Below, one piece after another: positions 7,575-15,466 of a DNA stretch of 17,873 nucleotides; positions within the stretch are counted from its first letter, which is position 1, and each line of letters begins with the position of its first letter. The DNA comes from JBCDLI01 sp038745535 (lineage in GTDB: Bacteria > Pseudomonadota > Alphaproteobacteria > Rhizobiales > Rhizobiaceae). The stretch is from contig JBCDLI010000053.1 of the NCBI GenBank assembly GCA_038745535.1, positions 1-17,873 on the forward strand. The letters run 5' to 3'. Below the pieces are notes generated by a model. That model saw only the letters and a program-made list of their open reading frames with translations, was not told the origin of the DNA and ran no database searches. The position numbers and the translations under genes are program-made.

Positions 7575-9290
7575 GTGCGTTCCGATAGGGCGAAAAAACA
7601 GACAAGTGCACGCAGCAGCTCGATGGATGGTCGTTCGGCAGCAAGTGCGTACTGTGTTCGACTGCTGTTCGGCGTCTCTGCAACGACCCTTATCGCACTC
7701 AATCATATAAATGATGCAAATGCACAGTCGGCGGCGCTCCGCGGAACGGTAGCGGATCCAATCCTGACGTCCCAGAGCACCGGGGCAAACGCGTCTGTTC
7801 TAGCCGATCCTCTTCAAAACTTGGAAAATCCGACACGGGCTCAAAGCGGCCTGACTGCAGAACAAATCTCATCGGCCGATGAAGAGGACGATGAGCCGTC
7901 CGGCTTCCAAGGGTCAAACGTAGACTTGGATCAGTTTTCGCCCGCGCGGCAATCGGGGGTAAGCAATCCTTTCGGTCGTGAGCCGGATGCCGAGGAAGAT
8001 GACGCAACGGCAGAAGAGATTGCCGCGCCTGACGCGTTGGATGATTTGGAGACGAATTCCATTCGCGCCGGTTCCGCTCTTCCAACAGAACCTACCCAGC
8101 TCCAACCCGACATCGAGCCGGAAGCCGACTACTTTTCCCCGGTCGGTGTTCGTCTTGGCGCGTTTATCATTCGCCCAACGCTCGATATTGGCGTTTCAAC
8201 GGTGAGCCGTCGCGGCGCGCAATTAAGCGGTGATCCAACGCCTGTCGTCATCGATGACAATGAAGATGGAAGCTTTGCAGAGATCAGCGCCGGTTTCGAA
8301 GCTCAGTCTGATTGGGTACGCCATTCGCTCGCGATTTCTGCAAATGGTCGTTTCCAGAAGCTTTTCAGCGGTGAAGCGCCAGAAGCACCTGAACTTGGCC
8401 TTGGTGTTGAGGGCACGCTGGACATTACACGCGAACTTTCGCTGGTTGGCACGATTGACTACGATCTGACGCAAAGCGTTTTTGAGACGTCTCGGACATC
8501 GCAATCGCTCGCGGCGGATGCAGAGCTCCAATATGATACCGGCCTCATTGCGCTTGCTCTACGCGGCGGTGTGCAGCGTGATCTGTCCGACGACGACATA
8601 CTGATATCGAACGAGAATAGCACCAGCCCCGGCGACCCGGTCACCGGAACGACAGCGGATAATGATGCGACCAGCTACCGTTTTGCGGTCCGCGGTGGCT
8701 TTCAGGCTTCGCCCGTTTTCAGCCCGTTTGCAGAGGCTGAAATCGGCGTACGAACATCGGATACCGCAATCGACTCCGATGGCATCGCGCGCGACAGCAC
8801 GAGTTACACACTGCGAGCGGGAACGGAGATTGATCTCGGCGAAAGGCTAAGCGGTGAAGTATCCGCCGGCTTCGTTTACGATGATTTTGATGAAGATAGC
8901 CTGAGTGACATTTCCGCCGTAGTCGTCGGCGCTGACCTGAATTGGACGCCTCGCGAGGGAACCGATGTGGCGCTCCAAGTGGGCACGACGACGGCACCTT
9001 CCTCGGCCACCGGCGTTTCAGGCGCTAGAATTTACACACTTGATGCGTCGATCAATCAGCAAATCCGTTACAATATGGAAGGCAGTCTCGGCTTTTCCTA
9101 CTCCCATGAAAATCCGGAGGGCCCGGACTTTTCGCTTGATACCTTCGGGGTCGATGCGGGCGTCACCTACTGGTTCAACCGATATATGGGCCTGACCGGC
9201 AGCTATGGCTTTGAAGCGGTCGCAAGCGCGGACGAAACAGAAGCGCAGACAAGCCATCGCGGTTTCCTCGGACTGAGGTTCCAACGATGA
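7575..9290 (+). CDS. Outer membrane beta-barrel protein (putative porin, BBP2-like)
   Basis: This 571-residue protein is predicted to form an outer-membrane beta-barrel. A long signal peptide (basic region 1-29, hydrophobic LLFGVSATTLIALN) ends at about A50 (DANA|QSA). Residues about 55-185 are a disordered, strongly acidic linker rich in D, E, S and P. From about 190 to the end, alternating hydrophobic/polar strands with Gly and aromatic residues recur (LGAFIIRPTLDIGVST, YRFAVRGGFQASPVFSPFAEAEIG, YMGLTGSYGFEAVAS), closing with GFLGLRFQR. This fits the 'putative beta-barrel porin 2' type common in Rhizobiales; the transported substrate is unknown. I chose the GTG start because AGAGG lies 6 nt upstream; an ATG at 7623 lacks such a site. 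The Shine-Dalgarno is inside a strong hairpin, so translation may be controlled. No terminator is seen after it. Confidence 0.82.
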   Translation: MRSDRAKKQTSARSSSMDGRSAASAYCVRLLFGVSATTLIALNHINDANAQSAALRGTVADPILTSQSTGANASVLADPLQNLENPTRAQSGLTAEQISSADEEDDEPSGFQGSNVDLDQFSPARQSGVSNPFGREPDAEEDDATAEEIAAPDALDDLETNSIRAGSALPTEPTQLQPDIEPEADYFSPVGVRLGAFIIRPTLDIGVSTVSRRGAQLSGDPTPVVIDDNEDGSFAEISAGFEAQSDWVRHSLAISANGRFQKLFSGEAPEAPELGLGVEGTLDITRELSLVGTIDYDLTQSVFETSRTSQSLAADAELQYDTGLIALALRGGVQRDLSDDDILISNENSTSPGDPVTGTTADNDATSYRFAVRGGFQASPVFSPFAEAEIGVRTSDTAIDSDGIARDSTSYTLRAGTEIDLGERLSGEVSAGFVYDDFDEDSLSDISAVVVGADLNWTPREGTDVALQVGTTTAPSSATGVSGARIYTLDASINQQIRYNMEGSLGFSYSHENPEGPDFSLDTFGVDAGVTYWFNRYMGLTGSYGFEAVASADETEAQTSHRGFLGLRFQR

Positions 9291-9374
9291 CGCAGGCCAA
9301 AACCTATTCGGGCGTGGTCAAGGAATGGCCATGTTCAACTTTACTCAATGTCGAACGATGAGATGAGGCTTAAG

Positions 9375-10616
9375 ATGACTGACAAGACTTTCGCGAATTC
9401 ACGTCGAGGATTTATTCTGGGCGCAACAGCTGGAGTGGCGGGGCTCGCTTGTCCTATTGGGCTTGGCGTGAGTTCAGCCCATGCCGACGCTGGTTTCCAG
9501 CGCTGGGTGCGGGAATTTCGCGGCGTTGCTGCGCGCGAGGGCGTGTCGACCGCTATCTATGACCGGGCGTTTGCCAACGTTAAGTCACCGGATAGTGAAG
9601 TGCTGCGCAAAGCGCGTTTTCAACCGGAATTCAAAGACGAAGCTTGGCAGTATATCGATAGCCGCGTGAATGAGCGCACAATTGGCAATGGTCAACAAAT
9701 GATGCGCAAGCATGGCCGTCTGTTGGATCGTATAGAACGCCAGATGGGCGTGTCCAAGAATATCGTGCTCGCAATCTGGTCGATGGAATCGAGCTACGGT
9801 GAAGCGCTGAAAGATCGTAGTCGCTTGCACTATGTGCCACAGGCGCTAGCAACGCTTGCTTACGCAGACAAGCGCCGTGCGCGTTTCGCACGAGGTCAGT
9901 TGATCGAAGCGTTGAAGATCGCCCAACGCGGAGACGTTCCACTCAACGGCCTGGTTGGTTCTTGGGCCGGTGCAATGGGACATACGCAATTCATTCCTAC
10001 CAGCTACACGGCGTTTGCGACCGATGGCGACGGTGATGGCAGAAAAGACATCTGGAATTCCGTCCCCGATGCGCTGTTTACGGCGGCAAATCTATTGCGC
10101 CGAAACAGCTGGAAGTCGGGTCAGACATGGGGTTATGAGGTTGTTCTGCCGGCAGGGCGCAAGTTCCCTGGTGGGAAAATGAGCCTGGGCGAATGGCAGC
10201 GCATCGGCGTTCGACGCGCGAGCGGTCGAGAGTTTCCACGGTCGTCACAGCGGGCAGAGCTGAAAGTTTTGCAGGGTCGCGATGGACCCGCGTTCCTGAT
10301 GATCGATAACTTCTTCGTCCTCAAACGATATAACAACGCTGATAAATATGCGCTGGGCGTTGGACTACTCGCTGATCAGATCGGTGGCTTTCCGCCGCCC
10401 ACACGGGACTGGAAGCGCCCCTACACACGCCTGTCCGTTGCCCAAGCCGAGGAGCTACAAGCCCGTCTCGCACGCAAGGGCTTTTACGAAGGTGACATCG
10501 ACGGCAAGCCCGGTCCGATGACGCGCGGGGCAGTGAAAGCCTTTCAAGCGCGGTACGGCCTCGCCCAGGATGGATTCCCGTCCATGGAAGTGCTAAGCGT
10601 TCTGCGTCGGCAATAG
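9375..10616 (+). CDS. Lytic murein transglycosylase, MltB/SLT_2 type with peptidoglycan-binding domain
   Basis: This enzyme cleaves the MurNAc-GlcNAc bond in peptidoglycan and leaves a 1,6-anhydro end. It has 413 residues from ATG 9375, chosen because GATGAGG (9362-9368) is 6 nt upstream; ATGs at 9348 and 9363 lack a good site. The N-terminus carries a twin-arginine signal (NSRRGFILGA, then a hydrophobic stretch to SSAHA|DAG). The SLT_2 domain (about 40-340) has the catalytic Glu, E138, in IWSMESSYGE, followed by GAMGHTQFIPTSY and DGDGDGRKDIWNSVPDALFTAANLL. A PG_binding_1 domain (about 350-410, LQARLARKGFYEGDIDGKPGP...AFQARYGL) closes the protein. There is no lipobox, so it is a soluble periplasmic form. 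It follows the beta-barrel gene by 84 bp and precedes the DUF459 gene by 24 bp, so it is probably cotranscribed with the latter. Confidence 0.93.
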   Translation: MTDKTFANSRRGFILGATAGVAGLACPIGLGVSSAHADAGFQRWVREFRGVAAREGVSTAIYDRAFANVKSPDSEVLRKARFQPEFKDEAWQYIDSRVNERTIGNGQQMMRKHGRLLDRIERQMGVSKNIVLAIWSMESSYGEALKDRSRLHYVPQALATLAYADKRRARFARGQLIEALKIAQRGDVPLNGLVGSWAGAMGHTQFIPTSYTAFATDGDGDGRKDIWNSVPDALFTAANLLRRNSWKSGQTWGYEVVLPAGRKFPGGKMSLGEWQRIGVRRASGREFPRSSQRAELKVLQGRDGPAFLMIDNFFVLKRYNNADKYALGVGLLADQIGGFPPPTRDWKRPYTRLSVAQAEELQARLARKGFYEGDIDGKPGPMTRGAVKAFQARYGLAQDGFPSMEVLSVLRRQ

Positions 10617-10617
10617 G

Positions 10618-10657
10618 CTGGCGCATAGCGCCAGACATCCATGGGCATGACTGGCGC
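10618..10657 (+). promoter_or_regulatory. Competing hairpins over the DUF459 start codon
   Basis: The 7-mer CTGGCGC occurs at 10618-10624 and 10651-10657, with its exact complement GCGCCAG at 10628-10634 between them. The middle element can pair with the first copy (3-nt loop, start codons free) or with the second (16-nt loop holding both candidate ATGs, 10641 and 10647). The two folds exclude each other. No Shine-Dalgarno is present here and no T run follows. Confidence 0.5.
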
Positions 10658-11957
10658 AATCAGACTTTCAATCGTTGTTTTCTTGGCTTTGGTGTTTGTC
10701 GTGAGCCCACAAAGCCGTCCGGGTTTAATCGGGACATCGACGGCACAGGCCAATGACACGCGACCGCAAACGCTCATGGAGTTGCTCAGGCGTAATCGCG
10801 AAAAGCGAAGCGAACCGAGAACGCAACGACGCCAGACCTCACCAAGACGAGCGACGAGTTCATCGGTCAAGCGTTCCAGAACTCAGCGAAGATCAACCAC
10901 ACGGGCATCGCGCACACCGACACGTCAGCGGGCGGTAGCGACGGCTCCACCTCCGCCTCAAGCTGTTGAGAAAAACGAAAACGCGAGAGTGGTGTTGGTT
11001 GTCGGCGATTTTGTTGCCGAAGGGACTGCGGAGGGCTTGGAAGAAGCGTTCGCAGACGTCGAGAACGTGGTGATCCGGTCGAAGACGAACGGCTCCTCCG
11101 GACTTGTTCGCGATGACTACTACGATTGGGCTTCGGAGATCGGGCCGATCTTGGAAGCTGAGAAGCCCGCACTCGTTGTAATTCAACTTGGTTCAAATGA
11201 CCGTCAGGTGATGCGTGTCGATGGCAGCACGCAAGATGTGCGGTCTGAGCCATGGACTGAGGAATACAAGCAGCGCATTGATGAATTGCTCGATGCCGTG
11301 TCCAGCGCTTCGGTGTCGGTTGTTTGGGTCGGCACGCCGCCTTTCCGGTTCAAGTCAATGTCGGCGGATATGCTGGCATTTAACGGCCTTTACCAAACAG
11401 CTGTGGAAGCGCGGCGTGGATACTTCGTTGATATCTGGGATGGTTTTGTCGACGAGGAGGGGCGTTTCATCCAATCGGGTCCCGATATTAAGGGTCAGAC
11501 GGTCCGTTTGCGAAACTCTGACGGCATCAATTTTACCCGCGCAGGAAAACGCAAGTCTGCCTTTTACGTCGAGCGCCAATTGAAGCTTATCCTTGGTGAT
11601 GATGTAGCGCCATTGTTGACGTCACTTGCGCCGGAAGGCCTGCCGATGCTGAAGCTGCCGCCGCTGCAAACGGAGTCCGAACTCATTCGCACCAACCCCA
11701 TCAGCATGACTGATCCCGACCTTGACGGTGGTGGTGCATTACTTGGTGATATGACCGATGCAATTGCGGGAACCGAGGTAGCCAACGCGAACCCGCTGGT
11801 CGCGCGCTCTGTCAGACAGCGGCTCATTGAGGACGGTTCGGCGCCACCAACGCAGCCCGGGCGGGCCGGTAACTTTGTCCGGCGCGCGCCGCAGAATACT
11901 GTGTCCGCTGAGGCGCCGGAAATTCTGACGCTGCCGCCAACCCCACCAAATTTTTGA
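10641..11957 (+). CDS. DUF459 SGNH-fold periplasmic protein, catalytic residues replaced
   Basis: This 438-residue exported protein has a signal peptide ending near TAQA|ND (about residue 36), then a very basic Arg/Ser/Thr-rich low-complexity region (about 48-100). An SGNH-hydrolase fold of the DUF459 type follows (about 113-320). Its blocks are recognisable but altered. Block I is VVGDFVAEG, with F124 where the nucleophile Ser of GDS belongs. Block III is QLGSND with N186 intact. Block V is DGINFT, with N297 where the catalytic His of DxxH belongs. It therefore probably lacks classical esterase activity. The C-terminal third (about 325-438) is Pro/Leu-rich and probably disordered. It follows the transglycosylase by 24 bp and may serve envelope biogenesis, which is inference. 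The start is uncertain (ATG 10641 or 10647), has no Shine-Dalgarno, and lies in a competing-hairpin region. Confidence 0.85.
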   Translation: MGMTGAIRLSIVVFLALVFVVSPQSRPGLIGTSTAQANDTRPQTLMELLRRNREKRSEPRTQRRQTSPRRATSSSVKRSRTQRRSTTRASRTPTRQRAVATAPPPPQAVEKNENARVVLVVGDFVAEGTAEGLEEAFADVENVVIRSKTNGSSGLVRDDYYDWASEIGPILEAEKPALVVIQLGSNDRQVMRVDGSTQDVRSEPWTEEYKQRIDELLDAVSSASVSVVWVGTPPFRFKSMSADMLAFNGLYQTAVEARRGYFVDIWDGFVDEEGRFIQSGPDIKGQTVRLRNSDGINFTRAGKRKSAFYVERQLKLILGDDVAPLLTSLAPEGLPMLKLPPLQTESELIRTNPISMTDPDLDGGGALLGDMTDAIAGTEVANANPLVARSVRQRLIEDGSAPPTQPGRAGNFVRRAPQNTVSAEAPEILTLPPTPPNF

Positions 11958-11959
11958 GC

Positions 11960-12280
11960 CTAGTGGCTCTTTTCGACTGCGCTGAATTGGGGCGTCTGCT
12001 CGGCACTTGCCTCGGTCTGGTACTTCGCTTTCCACTCGCTGTGCGGCATGCCGTAGACCTCTTCGCGGGCCTCGTCTTTTGATATCTCGATGCCGCGTTC
12101 GGCTGCCGCTTCTTGATACCATCGCGAAAGGCAGTTCCTGCAAAAGCCAGCGAGGTTCATCATGTCGATGTTTTGCACATCGGTTCGTGATTGAAGGTGG
12201 GAAACAAGGGCGCGGAACGCAGCCGCCTCGATCTCTGTTTTTTGCGTATCGTTTACTGGTTGCGTCACTTCACTGCCCAT
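11960..12280 (-). CDS. DUF1244 family small protein
   Basis: This 106-residue cytoplasmic protein belongs to the widely conserved but uncharacterised DUF1244 family. The diagnostic core is NLAGFCRNCLSRWYQEAA (about 42-59), with a C47-x2-C50 pair, followed by a short acidic segment and VYGMPHSEWKAKYQTEAS. The CxxC pair could bind metal or be redox-active, but no function is established that I know of. The last 15 residues are variable and probably disordered. The gene converges on the DUF459 gene with only 2 bp between the stop codons and is divergent from the DUF1036-pyk pair, an association I recall as common in Rhizobiales. No strong ribosome binding site is seen before ATG 12280. Confidence 0.88.
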   Translation of the reverse strand: MGSEVTQPVNDTQKTEIEAAAFRALVSHLQSRTDVQNIDMMNLAGFCRNCLSRWYQEAAAERGIEISKDEAREEVYGMPHSEWKAKYQTEASAEQTPQFSAVEKSH

Positions 12281-12305
12281 CTCAAAAATTTACTAGCACT
12301 ACCAT

Positions 12306-12341
12306 ATTCCACGCAGCAGCATTGACAACCGACAGTGGAAT
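12306..12341. promoter_or_regulatory. Inverted repeat flanking the DUF1036-pyk -35 box
   Basis: ATTCCAC (12306-12312) and GTGGAAT (12335-12341) are perfect inverted 7-mers separated by 22 bp. The candidate -35 box TTGACA lies between them. Half-sites about three helical turns apart suit a dimeric or looping regulator. The space is shared with the divergent DUF1244 gene. Confidence 0.3.
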
Positions 12342-12350
12342 GCCAAAACG
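12322..12350 (+). promoter_or_regulatory. Candidate promoter of the DUF1036-pyk operon
   Basis: A perfect TTGACA -35 hexamer (12322-12327) lies about 90 bp upstream of the DUF1036 ATG. The -10 region at the expected spacing (AAAACG around 12345) is poor. I rely on the -35 and the position. Confidence 0.35.
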
Positions 12351-12415
12351 GAAATACGCAAGCTTTGGATTTTACATCCGATTTCCGATTTGAACCCGCA
12401 AAAGTAACAATCAAT

Positions 12416-12898
12416 ATGAGACTGTGGACCGGACTTGTTGCCCTTAGCGCGCTGGCGCTGCCGACCCTGATCCCCACCGATGCAAAGGCAGATTTCCGCG
12501 TTTGCAATGCAACGCAAGAATTGGTTGGCGTGGCCATTGGTTACCGCGCCCGCACTGGCTGGATCACCGAAGGGTGGTGGCGCATTGAAGCGGCTTCCTG
12601 CCGGACACTGCTCGAAGGTCCGCTTGGTTCCAGATATTACTATCTTTACGCAGAAGACGCTCTGCGGGGCGGCACCTGGGACGGTGAAATCGCTATGTGC
12701 GTCACTGAACGCGAATTTAAAATTACCGGTGTCAACGATTGTTACTCGCGCGGTTATCAACGTGTTGGATTTCGTGAGTATGACACGGGCAACCAACAAA
12801 GCTGGATGGTCCAACTCGTCGACAGTCCACCAGCACCCGAAACTCCAGAGGCTCCGCCGGTAACGGCGCCGATAATTGAAGAAGAGGCTACGCAGTGA
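12416..12898 (+). CDS. DUF1036 family secreted protein
   Basis: This 160-residue protein is predicted to be exported: a signal peptide (MRLWTGLVALSALALPTL...) ends near DAKA|DFR. The mature domain starts FRVCNATQELVGVAIGYR, diagnostic of DUF1036, and includes GWITEGWWRIEAASC and YYLYAEDA. Four cysteines (in RVCNAT, AASCRT, AMCVTE and NDCYSR) are spaced as for two disulphides. A Pro/Glu-rich tail (about 138-160) follows. No biochemical function is known to me for this family. ATG 12416 is preferred because it gives a clean signal peptide; no clear Shine-Dalgarno precedes it, and an in-frame ATG at 12335 would hide the signal behind 27 residues. Its stop TGA overlaps the pyk GTG start (GTGA), so the two genes are transcribed together and probably translationally coupled. 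Confidence 0.87.
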   Translation: MRLWTGLVALSALALPTLIPTDAKADFRVCNATQELVGVAIGYRARTGWITEGWWRIEAASCRTLLEGPLGSRYYYLYAEDALRGGTWDGEIAMCVTEREFKITGVNDCYSRGYQRVGFREYDTGNQQSWMVQLVDSPPAPETPEAPPVTAPIIEEEATQ

Positions 12899-14331
12899 AG
12901 CGGCAAAGAAAAATAAAAATACTCGCCACGCTGGGACCTGCCTCCTCTGAAGAAGATCAAATCGAAGCGCTCTATCGCGCCGGAGCTGATGTTTTCCGCA
13001 TTAATATGAGCCATGCGAGCCATGACCTCATGCGGGAATTGGTGGCGAAAATTCGTCGGGTGGAAGACAGGGTAAAACGGCCAATTGGCATTTTGGCTGA
13101 CCTGCAAGGCCCAAAACTCCGCGTTGGAAAATTTGCAGATACGACGATTGATTTGGAACAGGGGCAAACATTTACGCTCGATAATAACGACGCGCCGGGC
13201 ACGTCAGAGCGGGTTTTTCTTCCCCATCCTGAAATCCTCGCAGCCGTTGAGCCTGGTCACCGGCTATTGATAGACGACGGTCGTCTTGCCCTTCGCGCAG
13301 AAGAGACGGACGGTAAATCGATCAAGTGCACGGTCGTGTCTGGAACCAAGATATCGGACCGAAAAGGCGTGAGCCTTCCCGACACGCTGCTGGAAGGCGG
13401 TGCTCTGACCCCAAAGGACTTTGCCGATCTCGACGCTGTGCTGGAAGAGGACGTGGACTGGGTTGCACTATCTTTCATCCAACGCCCCGAAGACCTTGCC
13501 GAAGTCCGGAAAATATCGCGTGGCAAGGTCGCGCTGCTTTCCAAGATTGAAAAGCCGCAAGCAGTGCAGCAGATCGATGAGATCATTGAGTTGTCTGATG
13601 CTGTCATGGTTGCCCGTGGCGATCTTGGCGTGGAATTGCCGCTGGAAAATGTGCCGGGCATTCAAAAACAGATCACGCGTAAAGCGCGCCGCGCGGGCAA
13701 GCCAGTGGTTGTAGCGACGCAAATGCTCGAATCGATGATTTCAGCGCCGGTTCCCACACGGGCCGAAGTTTCCGATGTCGCGATTGCCGTGTTTGAGGGT
13801 GCGGACGCGGTGATGCTGTCTGCGGAATCTGCCGCAGGCGATTATCCGGTCGAAGCCGTGAGCATGATGTCGAAGATCGCCGAACAGGTGGAGAAGGACC
13901 CCACCTATCCCGGCATTATCAACGCTCAGCGGCCGGAAACCGAGGCGACAGGCGCAGACGCGATTTCTGCTGCCGCACGCCAAATCGGCGAGACATTAAA
14001 CCTGGCGGCGATTGTCTGCTTTACGGGCTCCGGCACAACCGGATTGCGCACCGCGCGCGAGCGCCCGCAGGTGCCAATTATCACGCTTTCACCGGTCGAA
14101 CGCACGGCACGCCGTCTTGCGCTCGTTTGGGGTTGCCATTCGGTTATTTCTGACGATGCGAAGGACCTCGATGATATGGTCGATCGGGCCTGCCGGATTG
14201 CCTATGACGAGCAGTTCGCGAAACCCGGCGATCGCGTCATCATTTCTGCCGGTGTTCCGCTCAGGACACCGGGTGCTACGAATATGTTGCGAATTGCTTA
14301 CATAGGTTCCGACGGACTGTCCGGAATTTAA
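12895..14331 (+). CDS. pyk: Pyruvate kinase
   Basis: Pyruvate kinase transfers phosphate from phosphoenolpyruvate to ADP in the last step of glycolysis. The 478 residues are normal for a bacterial enzyme. Motifs in order are: KILATLGPASS at the start; FRINMSH (R35, N37, S39, phosphate and K+ ligands); DLQGPKLRVG (69-78), which opens the B domain; LLSKIEKP with catalytic K217 and Mg2+ ligand E219; MVARGDLGVE with Mg2+ ligand D243; and QMLESMISAPVPTRAEVSDVA with the active-site Thr. The C-terminal domain from about 345 is complete. The GTG start at 12895 is supported by GAAGAGG (12881-12887) 7 nt upstream and by overlap with the DUF1036 stop. The gene converges on the alpha/beta hydrolase gene, with 5 bp between stops and no good terminator. 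Confidence 0.97.
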   Translation: MKRQRKIKILATLGPASSEEDQIEALYRAGADVFRINMSHASHDLMRELVAKIRRVEDRVKRPIGILADLQGPKLRVGKFADTTIDLEQGQTFTLDNNDAPGTSERVFLPHPEILAAVEPGHRLLIDDGRLALRAEETDGKSIKCTVVSGTKISDRKGVSLPDTLLEGGALTPKDFADLDAVLEEDVDWVALSFIQRPEDLAEVRKISRGKVALLSKIEKPQAVQQIDEIIELSDAVMVARGDLGVELPLENVPGIQKQITRKARRAGKPVVVATQMLESMISAPVPTRAEVSDVAIAVFEGADAVMLSAESAAGDYPVEAVSMMSKIAEQVEKDPTYPGIINAQRPETEATGADAISAAARQIGETLNLAAIVCFTGSGTTGLRTARERPQVPIITLSPVERTARRLALVWGCHSVISDDAKDLDDMVDRACRIAYDEQFAKPGDRVIISAGVPLRTPGATNMLRIAYIGSDGLSGI

Positions 14332-14336
14332 CGCGG

Positions 14337-15428
14337 TCAGTCCACCATCGACGTGCGAACTTCATCGGGCTTGTCCAGCGCATTCTTGATCACATCGCTG
14401 TCGATGCATTGATCAATCGGGCCGTAATTTTGTTCGCCCAGCCGCGCTTCAAGGCGAGCTGCGCTGGCGGCGAGGTCAACTTCATTGGAGCCCGTTAACG
14501 ATCTTAATGCGTCGACGACGAAGTCTGGCGCCACATGGTCCGGCTTGTGCCCGAGATTTTTAACCCAATAGAGATCTGCATTCGGGAGCTGTCGCTTGAG
14601 GCCAATTGAGTGGATATCAGCGAGCACGATGGTATCGCGGTTGCCGGTCAGAATTACGGTCGGCGTTTCAATCTCGCCATAACGGGGCGAAACTTCGGTC
14701 ACGTAGTCGTAAAGCGCGGCCACCTGCATGGAGTTGTTGCGAAAGTGGCCGGGTCTCGCCAGGAGCCGCGAGCGCGTCTGATCGAGATACCCTTCGGTGA
14801 CCGGGTTGGGCGCAAATACGCAGGCTGCGCCCGAACCCATGCGGGAAAGGACAGCTGGAAGTGCAATCGCCTGCACAAAAAAACGCCCGAGAATGGGCCG
14901 GCTGGCGAGGTCGTAGTACCAGTTCACACCGCCCGGCCACGGGTGACTAACTGGTGATAGAAGCGCCAATCCACTGACCTTTTCCGGATACCGGAGAGCC
15001 ATGCTCACTGAAATCGCACCGCCGAAAGAATGACCGACGATAACAGCCTTCGGAATGTCTAGCGTGTCCATAAGTTCGGCCAGCGCGTCAGCTTGCTCCC
15101 CGGGTGTCAGAACAGTTCCGCTTTTGATGCGCGAATAACCGTGTCCCGGGCGATCATAGTAAAGCGCGTTGAACTCGCCCGCTAGAAGGTCGCCGTAGAT
15201 GGACATTTGATCGTGCAGATTACTGCTCGCACCGTGGACGAAAATGACGGTTGGCGCGTCATCGCCCACGCGCTTAAATTGATGGTGGATATTACCGGTA
15301 GACGTTGAAGCGAATTCGCCGTCGGGGGGAAGGCTACGCTCAATCGACCACACGCCAAATCGTGTCATCGCGAAGAGAATGAGCAGCACGGAAAGTGCCA
15401 AAAAGGCTAGGCCGTAAATGAAGTTCAT
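14337..15428 (-). CDS. Membrane-anchored alpha/beta hydrolase
   Basis: This 363-residue alpha/beta-hydrolase-fold protein has an N-terminal membrane anchor (about 2-24, FIYGLAFLALSVLLILFAM) that would place the enzyme at the outer face of the inner membrane. The oxyanion region is VIFVHGASSN (61-70), the nucleophile elbow is GHSFGG with S134, the acid is probably D265 (TGNRD), and the base is H294 (NLGHKPDH). All three catalytic residues are present. A cap segment lies at about 165-245. The substrate cannot be named; esterase, lipase or dehalogenase-like activities are all possible. The tail beyond about residue 312 is extra to the fold. It is 38 bp downstream of the TPR gene on the same strand and probably cotranscribed. 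No strong Shine-Dalgarno is seen. Confidence 0.9.
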   Translation of the reverse strand: MNFIYGLAFLALSVLLILFAMTRFGVWSIERSLPPDGEFASTSTGNIHHQFKRVGDDAPTVIFVHGASSNLHDQMSIYGDLLAGEFNALYYDRPGHGYSRIKSGTVLTPGEQADALAELMDTLDIPKAVIVGHSFGGAISVSMALRYPEKVSGLALLSPVSHPWPGGVNWYYDLASRPILGRFFVQAIALPAVLSRMGSGAACVFAPNPVTEGYLDQTRSRLLARPGHFRNNSMQVAALYDYVTEVSPRYGEIETPTVILTGNRDTIVLADIHSIGLKRQLPNADLYWVKNLGHKPDHVAPDFVVDALRSLTGSNEVDLAASAARLEARLGEQNYGPIDQCIDSDVIKNALDKPDEVRTSMVD

Positions 15429-15466
15429 GCGTGATGACGTCCGGTTTGGTTTAACCGAAACTTATG

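Noticed and set aside
14314..14343. GGACTG/CAGTCC inverted repeat spanning the pyk and hydrolase stop codons
   Set aside because: The loop is 18 nt, the stem is 6 bp and there is no T run on either strand, so a bidirectional terminator is not supported.
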